Assembly: GCA_020832925.1 (NCBI GenBank)
Contig: JAJHRF010000010.1
Location: forward strand, 1-48,291
Direction of reading: 5' to 3'
Source: Desulfurococcaceae archaeon
GTDB taxonomy: Archaea; Thermoproteota; Thermoprotei_A; Sulfolobales; Ignisphaeraceae
Length of the DNA: 48,291 nt
Numbering within the stretch: position 1 is the first letter of the stretch; each line of letters begins with the position of its first letter. Under the pieces are notes generated by a model. That model was not told the DNA's origin, did not search any database, and saw only the letters and a program-made list of their open reading frames with translations. A program made the translations under genes and the position numbers. This document shows, piece after piece, positions 7,400 to 15,951 of the stretch.

Positions 7400-9200
7400 T
7401 GAAACCGCTCTCTGATCCAACCATCGAAATATACATTTTGTAGAAAATCCCCTTCCTATTTAGAAGTTCTCGCATAGACCCTTCTTCAACTATGCGCCCA
7501 GATTCTAAGACTAAAACTCTATCAGCTATTTCTGCTAGAATAGGTCTTTGAGTAACAATCAGAACTGTTCTACCTCTAGCTATATCTTTAATATCTTTGA
7601 TAAGCTCTTTCTCTGTCTCAGCATCTAAATTAGATGTTGGATCGTCTAGCAGAAGTATCTTAGGGTTATGCACCAAGGCTCTCGCTATAGCTATCCTCTG
7701 CCTTTGCCCACCTGATAGATTTAAACCTCTTTCACCAATGACAGTATTATACTTACCCGGTAACGTCTCTATGAAACCATCTATCTTAGCTATTCTAGCA
7801 GCCTTAATGATATCTTCTATTGATGCTCCAGGATTCCCAAATGCTATGTTCTCAGCTATAGTTCCACTAAATATGTATGGAATCTGAGGTATGTACCCTA
7901 TAATTCTCCTTAAGCTAGACTTCTTAACTCTAGCAATATCTACCCCATCAATTAAAATCCTTCCACTACTCGGCTTGTAGAAGCCTAGTATAAGTTTGAG
8001 TAGTGTTGATTTCCCTGATCCCGGAGGTCCAACTATTACAACTATTTCCCCTGGTTTTATACTAAAACTCACATTGTTTAGTACTGTTGTTTTTTCTGTG
8101 TATCCAAAGGTAACATTATCGAATACTATCTCTCCCTTGATATCATTCAACTCTAGAGAATTATCATCATCTTTATCTAAACTAGATCCAAGCATTTCTA
8201 GAACTCTTTTAGCAGATACCGATACAAGCTGTATATCAAATAGAACAAATCCTAGCATAGAAGCTGGCCACATAATCATAGTCATATACCCTAGGAAAGC
8301 CACTATCATCCCTATGCTCATAACCCCCTTTATAACGCTATAGCCTCCATATAGAATTATAGCAAAAGATGTTAAGCCAAAGACTAAGAAATTTATGTTT
8401 GTAAATATCGCTCGAAACTTTGCTATTCCTATGCTTATATCGAGGAACTTCCTATTCTCTTTATCGAATCTTTCTATTTCTATCTTCTCTAAATTCAATC
8501 CTTTAACAGTCTTTATACCAGCTATATCATTTGTTGCTATAGATGCCATAACCCCTATCTGTTGTCTTGTTAAATCAACAGCTGGTCTAAGTCTCATAGC
8601 ACTGAGGGTATTCGTCAGTATAACGATTATGATGGCGATTAAGCATACTACGGTTAAAACCAAGTTCATAGATAACATGAAGTATAGAGACATAGCCATA
8701 AGAAGTAGTGCATTGAAAAACATCCTAAGACCAAACGATAAAAATCCTGCTATCCTATCGGTATCATTAACAATCCTCGTTATAACGTGGCCTACAAAAG
8801 TGTTATCAAAATATTTCATAGGTTGATAAACAAGAACTTCGAAAGCTCTAGATCTAAGCTTATGAACAACCTTTTGAGCCATAGCGGCACCCGTATACGA
8901 AGCTCCAAACCTTAGAATAGCAGATACACTAGCGAGAACCATTATAGTAATAGCTTTATTGATAACTACATCGAATCGTTTAACGCTTAACCCATAATCA
9001 ATTGCTTCTCCTGTAACTCTAGGTATCATAGTACTTAGAAAAGAAGCTGTAGACAATAAGATAAACGAAACTAAGAACAGATGCCACTCTTCTACAAGAA
9101 TACGAGCTAGCCTAAATACATCTCTAAATCCAGTACTAAACGATTTTGATAAACCTTTCTCTCTATCATTCAACAGGTCGTCGCCTCTAAATAAGGACAA
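7392..9200 (-). CDS. ABC exporter half-transporter, subunit with degenerate Walker B and H-loop
   Basis: 602 residues; six membrane helices with FVGHVITRIVNDTDRI in the loop, then the ATPase. Walker A is VVIVGPPGSGKSTLL, the signature is intact (LNLSGGQRQRIAIA), Walker B reads ILLLDDPTSNLD with Asp where the catalytic Glu is expected, and the H-loop is IVTQRP with Gln in place of His. Its own ATP site should therefore be non-hydrolytic, while its LSGGQ completes the active site of the downstream partner. This asymmetry is established for heterodimeric exporters such as TM287/288. The start at 9200 is TTG; no in-frame ATG lies nearby. The gene is first in a two-gene overlapping unit. Confidence 0.9.
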   Translation of the reverse strand: MSLFRGDDLLNDREKGLSKSFSTGFRDVFRLARILVEEWHLFLVSFILLSTASFLSTMIPRVTGEAIDYGLSVKRFDVVINKAITIMVLASVSAILRFGASYTGAAMAQKVVHKLRSRAFEVLVYQPMKYFDNTFVGHVITRIVNDTDRIAGFLSFGLRMFFNALLLMAMSLYFMLSMNLVLTVVCLIAIIIVILTNTLSAMRLRPAVDLTRQQIGVMASIATNDIAGIKTVKGLNLEKIEIERFDKENRKFLDISIGIAKFRAIFTNINFLVFGLTSFAIILYGGYSVIKGVMSIGMIVAFLGYMTMIMWPASMLGFVLFDIQLVSVSAKRVLEMLGSSLDKDDDNSLELNDIKGEIVFDNVTFGYTEKTTVLNNVSFSIKPGEIVVIVGPPGSGKSTLLKLILGFYKPSSGRILIDGVDIARVKKSSLRRIIGYIPQIPYIFSGTIAENIAFGNPGASIEDIIKAARIAKIDGFIETLPGKYNTVIGERGLNLSGGQRQRIAIARALVHNPKILLLDDPTSNLDAETEKELIKDIKDIARGRTVLIVTQRPILAEIADRVLVLESGRIVEEGSMRELLNRKGIFYKMYISMVGSESGFNA

Positions 9201-9301
9201 TCACGTTTACTTATGTACCTAGAGAAGAAGAGAAGTAGCACAAAGTTAATAAATTTTCATAGATAGAACTCTACATAGTTTTCGGTTTAGAGTAGAAATA
9301 C

Positions 9302-9357
9302 GAAATGATGATTGCGGGGTTTAACTGAGAAATGATGTAGTCCTCGATCGCTGAACT
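9302..9357 (+). ncRNA. C/D box sRNA
   Basis: C ATGATGA (9305-9311), guide TTGCGGGGTTTAA, D' CTGA (9325-9328), spacer GAA, C' ATGATGT (9332-9338), guide AGTCCTCGATCG, D CTGA (9351-9354). Only the last base of C' departs from consensus. It lies in the gap upstream of the divergently oriented ABC exporter genes. Targets were not determined; the guides predict methylation opposite the fifth base upstream of D and D'. Confidence 0.88.
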
Positions 9358-9483
9358 ACTTTCTACGACTTTTCCTACCTCCTTTAACCACGTACCCACC
9401 CTCTATACCGAGTAGTATGTGCATTATGTACGCTTTTCTACTCTTAAATACTCTCCCACACCTTCTACATATATACATACCGA

Positions 9484-9504
9484 ACCCTATACAGTATATA
9501 GGGT
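9484..9504. repeat. Perfect 8-bp inverted repeat with 5-nt loop
   Basis: ACCCTATA, loop CAGTA, TATAGGGT. It starts 12 bases beyond the stop of the minus-strand Mth938-like gene and could act at its 3' end, or be a binding site for a dimeric regulator. No U-rich tract follows at once on the minus strand, so a bacterial-type terminator is not implied. Confidence 0.4.
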
Positions 9505-9515
9505 ATAAAAATGGT

Positions 9516-9890
9516 TCAGCAAGTTAAATGTAGGAACGCTATAACTTTCAATCCCTTCTCTACAAGCTCATTATAAATCTCTACAGCATTACTAGTCTTT
9601 AGAATTACTACCTCCTTACCCTTCTTCTTGAATTCGTAAACAACATCCGGATCTACTTTCAACATACCATAGTAACCTGTGCCTATAACAACATAATCTA
9701 CATCTTCTAGTAGATAATCTCTAACATCCTGTAACTGAAGTCTATGCCCTTCCAATCTTCTCCAATTCTTCAAAACCTTATCCCTTAATATCACTACATC
9801 GCTGTCAATATACTCACCATTGATAACTATTTCCCCGAAATCGTAGCTATCAATCTTAAGCATAGTATCACGAAAACTTATTCTACACAT
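9516..9890 (-). CDS. Mth938-like domain protein (DUF498 family)
   Basis: 124 residues matching the small Mth938-like fold. The visible signatures are the central DYVVIGTGYYGMLKVDPDVV, the following GKEVVILKTSNAVEIYNEL and the terminal GLKVIAFLHLTC. Family members share the IGTG..G.L, T..A...YN.L and A.LHLTC pattern. A eukaryotic relative, NDUFAF3, helps assemble respiratory complex I, but in archaea the function is unknown. Start is ATG at 9890; a second in-frame ATG nine codons on (MLKIDSYDFG) is also possible. The gene stands alone, with an sRNA on each side. Confidence 0.8.
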   Translation of the reverse strand: MCRISFRDTMLKIDSYDFGEIVINGEYIDSDVVILRDKVLKNWRRLEGHRLQLQDVRDYLLEDVDYVVIGTGYYGMLKVDPDVVYEFKKKGKEVVILKTSNAVEIYNELVEKGLKVIAFLHLTC

Positions 9891-9946
9891 AAATTGTTAA
9901 GATGAGATCTAGATATAGCTACTAATTCGAAAACTTTTTAACAAAT

Positions 9947-10006
9947 TTATCAGTGGGTAACCGCTAATTCATCTAATTCATATTCCCCGAAAAATTCATC
10001 ATCTAG
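9947..10006 (-). ncRNA. Probable C/D box sRNA with weak internal boxes
   Basis: On the minus strand: C ATGATGA (10002-9996), guide ATTTTTCGGGGAAT, a D'-like ATGA, spacer ATT, a C'-like AGATGAA, guide TTAGCGGTTACCCA, and D CTGA (9953-9950). Terminal C and D boxes are perfect and the total length is right, but the internal boxes are degenerate, as is often seen for C'/D' in archaea. It sits in the gap between the glutamine amidotransferase and Mth938-like genes. Targets are not known. Confidence 0.65.
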
Positions 10007-10091
10007 CACCATTAATCTGTTGGTTCAGAGTTTATGAAGTTTAGATGTTCTAAGAATTGAACAAAAATGATTACTTTATATCTTTTAGATA

Positions 10092-10916
10092 CTACTTTGC
10101 TACGTTCAATATCTCAATTTGTATAGCTTCTTTAACTGGGTGAAGGATAACTACTGTGCCATTCTCTAGAACTTTTGTTCTGTATCCATAGATGCTGTTG
10201 AGGTAATAAGCAACTGTTGATGATGCTATAATTTTTGTTCTATCACCTATTTCAACTATGTGTAAAGCGTAGTAATCGTATAGATTAGTATATTCTTTAA
10301 CAACGTAGTTCATAGCTATTCCCAAAACCTTTTTCTCTACCTCATCCATGAGTATCGCGGCTATATTCAAAGCTGATTTAACAACACCTAAATCTATAAC
10401 CTTAGTAATTAGATCGATAAGCTCTTTACTGCTTAAACTCTTAATGTTTTCTCCAAGCCATTGCGTTAAAATATAGGAATCTGAATAATTCTTAACCACA
10501 CCTTCTAATCCTATATCCTTTGCAAGTCTTTCCTTATCTACTGAACCATTGTGTACAAACCATATAGATACCTTACCAGCTTTGGAGAAACTATGTGGAT
10601 GAGTATTCACTATATCTATAGGCTCTTCATGAGTTAACCTGCTGTGCATAACCATCAATATCCATTCGAAATACCTAGGAACAGCCAACTTTATCTCATT
10701 AAATGATATTGGTAACGATGATTTATACACCATGTATCCCATATCGTTTCGGAATTTGTATAAATATGCGTATCCCCATCCATGGTTATGAGATCTACGA
10801 CCTCTTCTAAATGTATCTAATACAAAATCGTATGTAGATGCTAATTTGAAACATCTAAATACTTGCATTATCTTACTTCTACCTTCAGATGATGCGTAAA
10901 GAACTATCCTACACAT
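10092..10916 (-). CDS. Class II glutamine amidotransferase domain protein
   Basis: 274 residues. The protein begins MCRIV, putting the nucleophile Cys at position 2 where class II (Ntn-type) amidotransferases expose it after Met removal. Further family features are NHGWGYAYL, the MHSRLTHEEPIDIVNTHPHSF stretch (Arg and His-Pro-His for glutamine binding) and WFVHNGSVD (oxyanion Asn-Gly). No synthetase, isomerase or synthase domain follows, so it is a stand-alone YafJ-like protein that hydrolyses glutamine or a gamma-glutamyl compound for an unknown acceptor. It stands alone on the minus strand with an AT-rich leader. Confidence 0.85.
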   Translation of the reverse strand: MCRIVLYASSEGRSKIMQVFRCFKLASTYDFVLDTFRRGRRSHNHGWGYAYLYKFRNDMGYMVYKSSLPISFNEIKLAVPRYFEWILMVMHSRLTHEEPIDIVNTHPHSFSKAGKVSIWFVHNGSVDKERLAKDIGLEGVVKNYSDSYILTQWLGENIKSLSSKELIDLITKVIDLGVVKSALNIAAILMDEVEKKVLGIAMNYVVKEYTNLYDYYALHIVEIGDRTKIIASSTVAYYLNSIYGYRTKVLENGTVVILHPVKEAIQIEILNVAK

Positions 10917-11032
10917 AGTACCACCTCTCCTCTAAAGTTAACTATGTAAAGCTTAATAAATTATAATAATTAATGTAAAAAAGGAAACAGTCTAAGCCTT
11001 GAATTTCAAAGAATATGCTTCCCCATTTCATA

Positions 11033-11341
11033 TCATAGGTATATAGATATTGCTATGAAGTTCCTCCTCACGATAATTTCGTAATCTTTTCTCCACTCTG
11101 GATCAAGACTATTTAGAATTTTTGTTAGCTTTATAAGGTGCTGTAATTCATCGCCTTCAACCTCCTTCACGGTATCGATTAAAGTTGAAATATCTTCGAC
11201 CATGATATACGATGGATGTCTACATACTGTAACCTCTTTGCCATTCAGTAGCTGAATTTCAATATATAACGCTATATGCCAAGGATACTCTTCCTCGTAT
11301 TTCCAAGTCTTTATAGCTGTACTCTTCATACAGATATGCAT
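11033..11341 (-). CDS. Hypothetical protein, 102 residues
   Basis: I do not recognise this small protein. It is soluble, begins MHICMKSTAIKTW, and appears to have beta strands first (HIALYIEIQLL, KEVTVCRHPSYIMV) and helices in the second half (TLIDTVKEVEGDELQHLIKL). It is the third gene of a leftward unit, 37 bases after the TIM-barrel gene, so co-expression with it is likely. A shorter start at Met5 is possible. Confidence 0.55.
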   Translation of the reverse strand: MHICMKSTAIKTWKYEEEYPWHIALYIEIQLLNGKEVTVCRHPSYIMVEDISTLIDTVKEVEGDELQHLIKLTKILNSLDPEWRKDYEIIVRRNFIAISIYL

Positions 11342-11378
11342 TACCTCAACCTTACTTGTTTCGGTACCTGCTTTTGTT

Positions 11379-12167
11379 TTATAGATTAGCTATAGGTGTT
11401 AACCTTATTTGCTCAACAACTTTATCGCATATTGTAGCACTATCTCTACACAGAACTTCGAATATTATTACTCCTTTAAATTTCATTCTTCTAATCCACT
11501 CCTCAACCATATCCCAGTTAACTGTTCCAGAAAACGGTGGTTTATGTAGATCTCTAGAACCATCGTTATCGTGTGCATGTATCGCTATGATATACGAGCT
11601 TAGAGCTAAGAACTCCTCGGTATTCTTATTTATATTAGCATGACCTAGATCTAAACATATACCTATTCCTTCACCTAGTTCTTCAATAAGTTTAACTAGA
11701 TCCGAAGGTTTTGATCCGAATAAGTTCTTCTCCAATCTATTTTCAACAGCTATATTGATACCTTTGTCTAGCGCTTCTCTATGCAGAATCTTCATGAACT
11801 CTAGGTTTAATTCATAAGCATTTTGAATATCTGCATCTACATTAAGAGTATGGACTACAACAGTCTTTATTTCCAATCTATATGCTAAGTTAAGCCATTT
11901 AATGTATCTTTTCATGCCGGGTATTGAGAGAGCTATTTGAGAATTCATCTCGTCGTAAGGCATGTGAAGAGCTTGAACTAACCCTTTTAAATCATTCGAG
12001 GAGTTCTGTATCTCAGCTAGATACTTATCTTCGATAAGTTTCCCCCCGAAAACAACGAAGTTATCGTATGAAAGTTCTGCTAGAAGACCTTTCGCAATAA
12101 TTCTCTTCAACGCTTTTATAGGTGGTAATGATAGGTATAGCATAGTTGAATACGCATATATTACCAC
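11379..12167 (-). CDS. Sugar phosphate isomerase/epimerase-like TIM barrel (AP endonuclease 2 family)
   Basis: 262 residues with the xylose isomerase-like barrel. Likely metal ligands are Glu in NIAVENRLEKN, Asp and His in GICLDLGHAN, His in IAIHAHDNDGSRD, and Glu in GVIIFEVL near the C-terminus. KTVVVHTLNVD is the usual His strand. The ring of E-D-H-H-E ligands fits sugar isomerases, epimerases and endonuclease IV alike; the short length and the DNDG loop favour a sugar or cyclitol substrate over DNA. Nothing nearby names the substrate. It follows the cyclophilin-like fusion gene by 18 bases. Confidence 0.75.
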   Translation of the reverse strand: MVIYAYSTMLYLSLPPIKALKRIIAKGLLAELSYDNFVVFGGKLIEDKYLAEIQNSSNDLKGLVQALHMPYDEMNSQIALSIPGMKRYIKWLNLAYRLEIKTVVVHTLNVDADIQNAYELNLEFMKILHREALDKGINIAVENRLEKNLFGSKPSDLVKLIEELGEGIGICLDLGHANINKNTEEFLALSSYIIAIHAHDNDGSRDLHKPPFSGTVNWDMVEEWIRRMKFKGVIIFEVLCRDSATICDKVVEQIRLTPIANL

Positions 12168-12185
12168 ATCTAATCGCCGATACAG

Positions 12186-12914
12186 TTATACTCTCGATAA
12201 AAACTCTATGTTTTCCAAATTTTTCTCGACATCTATCACAGCTTTACTCAATTCACTAATACTGTCAACTGTTGCTGATATAACTACAAACCCTTCCTCA
12301 GATAGATCTAGTCTAGCATACCCTGTAATAGAGTCTTTATACTCAAGTAAACGCATATACGTAGTCAGGTCATCTTCTCTGAACTTTACAACACCTTCAC
12401 TCTCAATATGAAAACCATAATCTTCTACATATATTTGAAAAGAAATTCTTTTCCTATTGCGATACTTGTAAGCTGTAACAACTTTCTCATTGTTTCTAAT
12501 AGGTGTTGCAACTGTATAGCCTAACGATTTCAGCGTATCTACAACATCTTTAAACTTAAGGTCTAATGTATGCTCTGAGACTGAAACTTTAAACCCATTC
12601 TTAACATGGTGTAGTATTTGAACTGGATCCACGATATCCCCTATGTAGATAACAGGTGTATATGCATGAGTTAATCCATAGAATAGACAAAGAGCATCAC
12701 CAGGAGGCCAGTAATATACACCACCACGATAAACCTTATACACCTTCTCACATTGTTTACAATCTATTTTTATAGGTGTTGAGAAATACACCTCGTGTTT
12801 CCATACACTAGCAGTAGACTTAAACGGTATCTTCTTATAGAACTCATCTTCATACTTCTTAACCTCAATAACTACAGAGCTCTCAATATCATTGAAAGTG
12901 AGCTCTAACAACAA
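12186..12914 (-). CDS. Cyclophilin-like fold protein with an extra C-terminal domain
   Basis: 242 residues in two parts. Residues 1 to about 104 match the archaeal/bacterial cyclophilin-like family (DUF369, TM1367 type): VWKHEVYFSTPI, GGVYYWPPGDALCLFYG and TPVIYIGDIVDP fit the E.YF.TP, YWPPG.A.C.F.G and G.I.D pattern. Residues 105-242 form a second domain of alternating strands and helices (FKDVVDTLKSLGYTV, ISFQIYVEDYG) that I do not recognise. Single-domain family members are about 120 residues, so this is a fusion or extension. Peptidyl-prolyl isomerase activity is not established for this family. First gene of a three-gene leftward unit. Confidence 0.7.
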   Translation of the reverse strand: MLLELTFNDIESSVVIEVKKYEDEFYKKIPFKSTASVWKHEVYFSTPIKIDCKQCEKVYKVYRGGVYYWPPGDALCLFYGLTHAYTPVIYIGDIVDPVQILHHVKNGFKVSVSEHTLDLKFKDVVDTLKSLGYTVATPIRNNEKVVTAYKYRNRKRISFQIYVEDYGFHIESEGVVKFREDDLTTYMRLLEYKDSITGYARLDLSEEGFVVISATVDSISELSKAVIDVEKNLENIEFLSRV

Positions 12915-12945
12915 TCTGTGTCCCCATAATTTACGTTATTACTTA

Positions 12946-12958
12946 TGAGTATATAAAG
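12946..12958 (+). promoter_or_regulatory. TATA box for the thioredoxin-like gene
   Basis: GAGTATATAAAG at 12947-12958 is a near-ideal archaeal TATA box. Transcription would begin around 12980, giving a very short leader before the TTG at 12993. The same AT-rich gap also has to serve the divergent cyclophilin-like gene. Confidence 0.55.
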
Positions 12959-12992
12959 CTGCAACAGGGGCGCAGAATTGTTGATAAAGTAA

Positions 12993-13649
12993 TTGTGGAT
13001 AGGATTGGAGAAAACCTTATACGTAACAATCTATAAGAGATTGAGATGTGTTAGTATATCAAAGGGTAAGATTATGAAGTTACCAGATAGAGAAGGAGTC
13101 TATATCTATCGAGAAGGTGATTGGATTAGAGTTTCACTAGAAGGACCTTATGTACCTGATGCTGACGGTATTTATGTGCTCTACTTCAGAAATTTTAAGT
13201 GTTCCGGATGCAGAGCTTTCGATAATACTTGGCTTAAATTTGTAGATGAACAAGGTTCTATATACAACTTTGTAATGATCCAATGTAGCAATTTCTTCTT
13301 TGAGTGTAACGATGTAGCAGCATCAGATAGCTTTGTATTCTACTTAATTTTCGAAACGCCACAGGTTCTGATAGTTGTTGTTGAGAATGGTATTCCTATC
13401 TATATAGAGCGCGAAGTTGGGGTACTATCGTTAGAAACATTAAGAGATTTTGTATTCAATGTAAGAGATAGAATGAGTAAGGTGCAAGTGGAAGAAGAGG
13501 AAGGTTTAAAAGAGGAAGAGAGTATATACATAGATTTCGCTAGTAAAAACTGGAAAGAGATTACGGAGAAGCTTAAGAAGATTATCTACGAAGGTAGAAT
13601 TCCTCGAGAAGTTTGTACAGAATATGGGTGTAGAATAGTAATAGAGTAG
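12993..13649 (+). CDS. Divergent thioredoxin-like protein with a C-S-G-C centre
   Basis: 218 residues. The middle reads ADGIYVLYFRNFKCSGCRAF, where a beta strand leads into Cys-Ser-Gly-Cys, as in thioredoxin-fold active sites (C-x-x-C). A later strand QVLIVVVENGIPI and the helix following it fit the second half of a thioredoxin fold, although the usual cis-Pro is only approximated by ETPQV. Extra cysteines occur at MIQCSNFFFEC and near the end (VCTEYGC). An acidic linker (VEEEEGLKEEE) separates a C-terminal helical tail. The start is probably TTG at 12993 just after a TATA box; ATG at 13074 with AAGGGTAAG upstream is the alternative. Confidence 0.65.
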   Translation: MWIGLEKTLYVTIYKRLRCVSISKGKIMKLPDREGVYIYREGDWIRVSLEGPYVPDADGIYVLYFRNFKCSGCRAFDNTWLKFVDEQGSIYNFVMIQCSNFFFECNDVAASDSFVFYLIFETPQVLIVVVENGIPIYIEREVGVLSLETLRDFVFNVRDRMSKVQVEEEEGLKEEESIYIDFASKNWKEITEKLKKIIYEGRIPREVCTEYGCRIVIE

Positions 13650-13680
13650 ATCTCGATTAGAAGTTTATAGAGTGCAAAGA

Positions 13681-13688
13681 TTTATTAA
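13681..13688 (+). promoter_or_regulatory. TATA box for deoxyhypusine synthase
   Basis: TTTATTAA preceded by a purine-rich GCAAAGA. The start codon at 13740 is preceded by a GAGGT ribosome-binding sequence at 13731-13735, so this transcript should have a leader of about 30 bases. Confidence 0.5.
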
Positions 13689-13739
13689 GCCTTGGTGTAA
13701 GGTTAGCCTAGCGAATATATCTAACATAGATGAGGTTAA

Positions 13740-14774
13740 ATGGGTTCAAATCCTTATCTAGTTGAAAAGCTGAAAACGTTTGAGGTAAGGGGTAGAAGTT
13801 TTAAGGATTTCTTAAGAGATTTAGCTGATACAGCATACCAAGGAAGAGCTCTAGGCGAAGTCTATAAGATCATCACAGATATGTTGAGAGATCCTGATGT
13901 AACTATATTCCTAGGTTTAGCAGGATCTATGAGTACAGCTGGTATGTGGAAGATAATTAAATGGTTTATAGAGAAGAGATACGTAGATGTATTGGTATCT
14001 ACAGGTGCTAACATATCTGAAGATATATATGAAGCTATGGGGTTTAGCTATTACAAAGGTTCTCCAAATGTCGATGATTATGAACTGTATAAGTATAAGA
14101 TAGATAGGTTTTACGATGTATTTGCAGATGAGCTTGCTTATAGAAAAATGGAGAACCTTATAAAAGAGTTTATATACACACTTCCAAAAGGAGCTCAATA
14201 CTCAACAGCAGAATTCCTCTACCTCTTCGGTAGATACCTTAATTCAAAAGGTATAGACTGTATAGTTTCAGCAGCATATAGAGCAGGTGTACCCGTATTC
14301 TCACCAGCTTTAGTAGATAGTGGTTACGGTATAGCAACTGTAATAGCTATAAGAGAGAAAGGTCATAGAATAGTCCTCGACATGGTTAAAGATTTCGATC
14401 AAATCGTTGAGATAGGTAGAAGATCTAAGAAATTAGCAGCTATATACATCGGCGGAGGTGTCCCTAAAGACTATGTAAACCTTGTAACAGTAGCTCAAAC
14501 ATTGCTAGATATTCTCGAAAAAGGTGAAGAAGGGTATAAACCTCTCGAATATGCTGTTCAAATAACAACAGACGCACCTCAGTGGGGAGGATTATCTGGT
14601 GCAACACTTGAGGAAGCTGTTAGCTGGGGTAAGGTATCGTATAAAGCTAAGAAGAGAGTTGTCTATGTAGATGCAACGATAGCTCTGCCGTTAATAACCC
14701 AAGCACTATATGAAGAAGGTATTGAGAGACCTGCTAAACCTGATCTTTCCTGGCTTTTTAAAAACCTTGGTTAA
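13740..14774 (+). CDS. dys: Deoxyhypusine synthase
   Basis: Makes deoxyhypusine on the lysine of translation factor aIF5A from spermidine and NAD. 344 residues, the usual length. Visible family features: FLGLAGSMSTAGM near residue 58, VDVLVSTGANISED near 80, IYIGGGVPKDYV near 235, YAVQITTDAPQWGGLSGA near 275, and EAVSWGKVSYKA near 297, in which the Lys is the residue that carries the aminobutyl intermediate. All are intact. The GAGGT ribosome-binding site supports the ATG at 13740. It is monocistronic, with a convergent radical SAM gene downstream. The aIF5A gene is not in the window. Confidence 0.95.
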   Translation: MGSNPYLVEKLKTFEVRGRSFKDFLRDLADTAYQGRALGEVYKIITDMLRDPDVTIFLGLAGSMSTAGMWKIIKWFIEKRYVDVLVSTGANISEDIYEAMGFSYYKGSPNVDDYELYKYKIDRFYDVFADELAYRKMENLIKEFIYTLPKGAQYSTAEFLYLFGRYLNSKGIDCIVSAAYRAGVPVFSPALVDSGYGIATVIAIREKGHRIVLDMVKDFDQIVEIGRRSKKLAAIYIGGGVPKDYVNLVTVAQTLLDILEKGEEGYKPLEYAVQITTDAPQWGGLSGATLEEAVSWGKVSYKAKKRVVYVDATIALPLITQALYEEGIERPAKPDLSWLFKNLG

Positions 14775-14812
14775 GAATTTCTATAGCTTCAACCTTGTTT
14801 TAAGCTCGATAT

Positions 14813-15592
14813 CTAGATCATGAACTCAGGTATGTTATTGGGATACACAGCTGTTCTCGGTTTCAATTTAAATCTGTTTAGAATCTCAATAACATGGGGG
14901 TATAGTATAACGTACTCCTCATCTATAGATTCGGCAAGAGCTGGATGTATTGATGCAAGCTTTTTCTTAAATAACCTGTAATTTTCATCTGATGAAAAGC
15001 TCAGCATAACAGCTGGGTAAACATCTTGACCAGGTTTCATACCTTTCTCGATTAGATTCACCAAAGCTTTGAATTGCAACTCAAAATATTTCTCATCTGC
15101 CCCAGTCAGCATGTGGAATTCTTCAGATGTTGTACCTTTAAATGACACTCTAATAATTAAATTGTTAAAGTTTGCTAACTCCTTAGCAAAATTCTCATCA
15201 TATCCGATCAGAATACCGTTAGTTTCAAGTATAAACACATAGTCTGTTTCTTCAACTAATTTTAAAAGTTCTATCAAATGTTTTCTCGATATAGTTGGTT
15301 CACCACCGCTTAATCTTAGATATCTATAACCTTTACTCGAAGCTATTTCGATAAGTTTCTTAAATACTTGCTGAGGATTATAAAAATTCCCTTTGTCTAG
15401 CGAATGGCTGTAGCGCCAACTCCAACAAAATTTACATCTCAAATTACAACCTACAACATCTCCTGTAGCTATACCTCCATACCATCTACCTCCTCTAAAC
15501 CTATAATACCTACGCTCCTCTACACCACCAACATCTCTATTAACCCATCTACTCACAGTATACGTTAACTCTATAGGGTCGAAACCCTTCAT
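14813..15592 (-). CDS. Radical SAM protein
   Basis: 259 residues. The cluster motif is GCNLRCKFCWSWRYS near residue 49 (C-x3-C-x2-C), followed by the SAM-binding LRLSGGEPTIS near 93 and FILETNGILIG near 118. The fold looks like a compact barrel without an added SPASM or B12 domain. It resembles the group of archaeal radical SAM enzymes similar to pyruvate-formate-lyase activase or molybdenum cofactor enzymes, but the substrate cannot be read from the sequence. An RGGRWYGGIATGDVVG segment precedes the cluster. It converges on the dys gene, with 38 bases between the stops. Confidence 0.8.
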   Translation of the reverse strand: MKGFDPIELTYTVSRWVNRDVGGVEERRYYRFRGGRWYGGIATGDVVGCNLRCKFCWSWRYSHSLDKGNFYNPQQVFKKLIEIASSKGYRYLRLSGGEPTISRKHLIELLKLVEETDYVFILETNGILIGYDENFAKELANFNNLIIRVSFKGTTSEEFHMLTGADEKYFELQFKALVNLIEKGMKPGQDVYPAVMLSFSSDENYRLFKKKLASIHPALAESIDEEYVILYPHVIEILNRFKLKPRTAVYPNNIPEFMI

Positions 15593-15951
15593 CTACATCA
15601 TCTAGTTAAGATAGTCAACCCCTGGTGCACAAAATATTAACTGGTTATTGAAGGTATTAAGTTTTAGTTTTACTAAGTTCAAGCCAAGCTTAGTCTTATT
15701 TTTAACTATACAGTATGTCCAGGTATTTCTCATGAGAACCTTCACGAAAACTTATATTCTAAACATTATATTCATATACTACAACGTATGATGAGGTACT
15801 TATAGATTTGCGGTGAGATAAAACGAGTAGAAAGTTTCGTATAGAGTATCGCGAAGAAATACTAAATGGACCGATAATATCTACGTTTCTTCGTTTAGGA
15901 GTTCCAATACTTGTTGTTAGAGTTGTACAGGATCTGTATCTTCTTGTCGAT

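Noticed and set aside
15787-15815. C box-like ATGATGA upstream of the MATE gene
   Set aside because: No CTGA occurs at guide distance; the sequence lies in the leader of the transporter gene.
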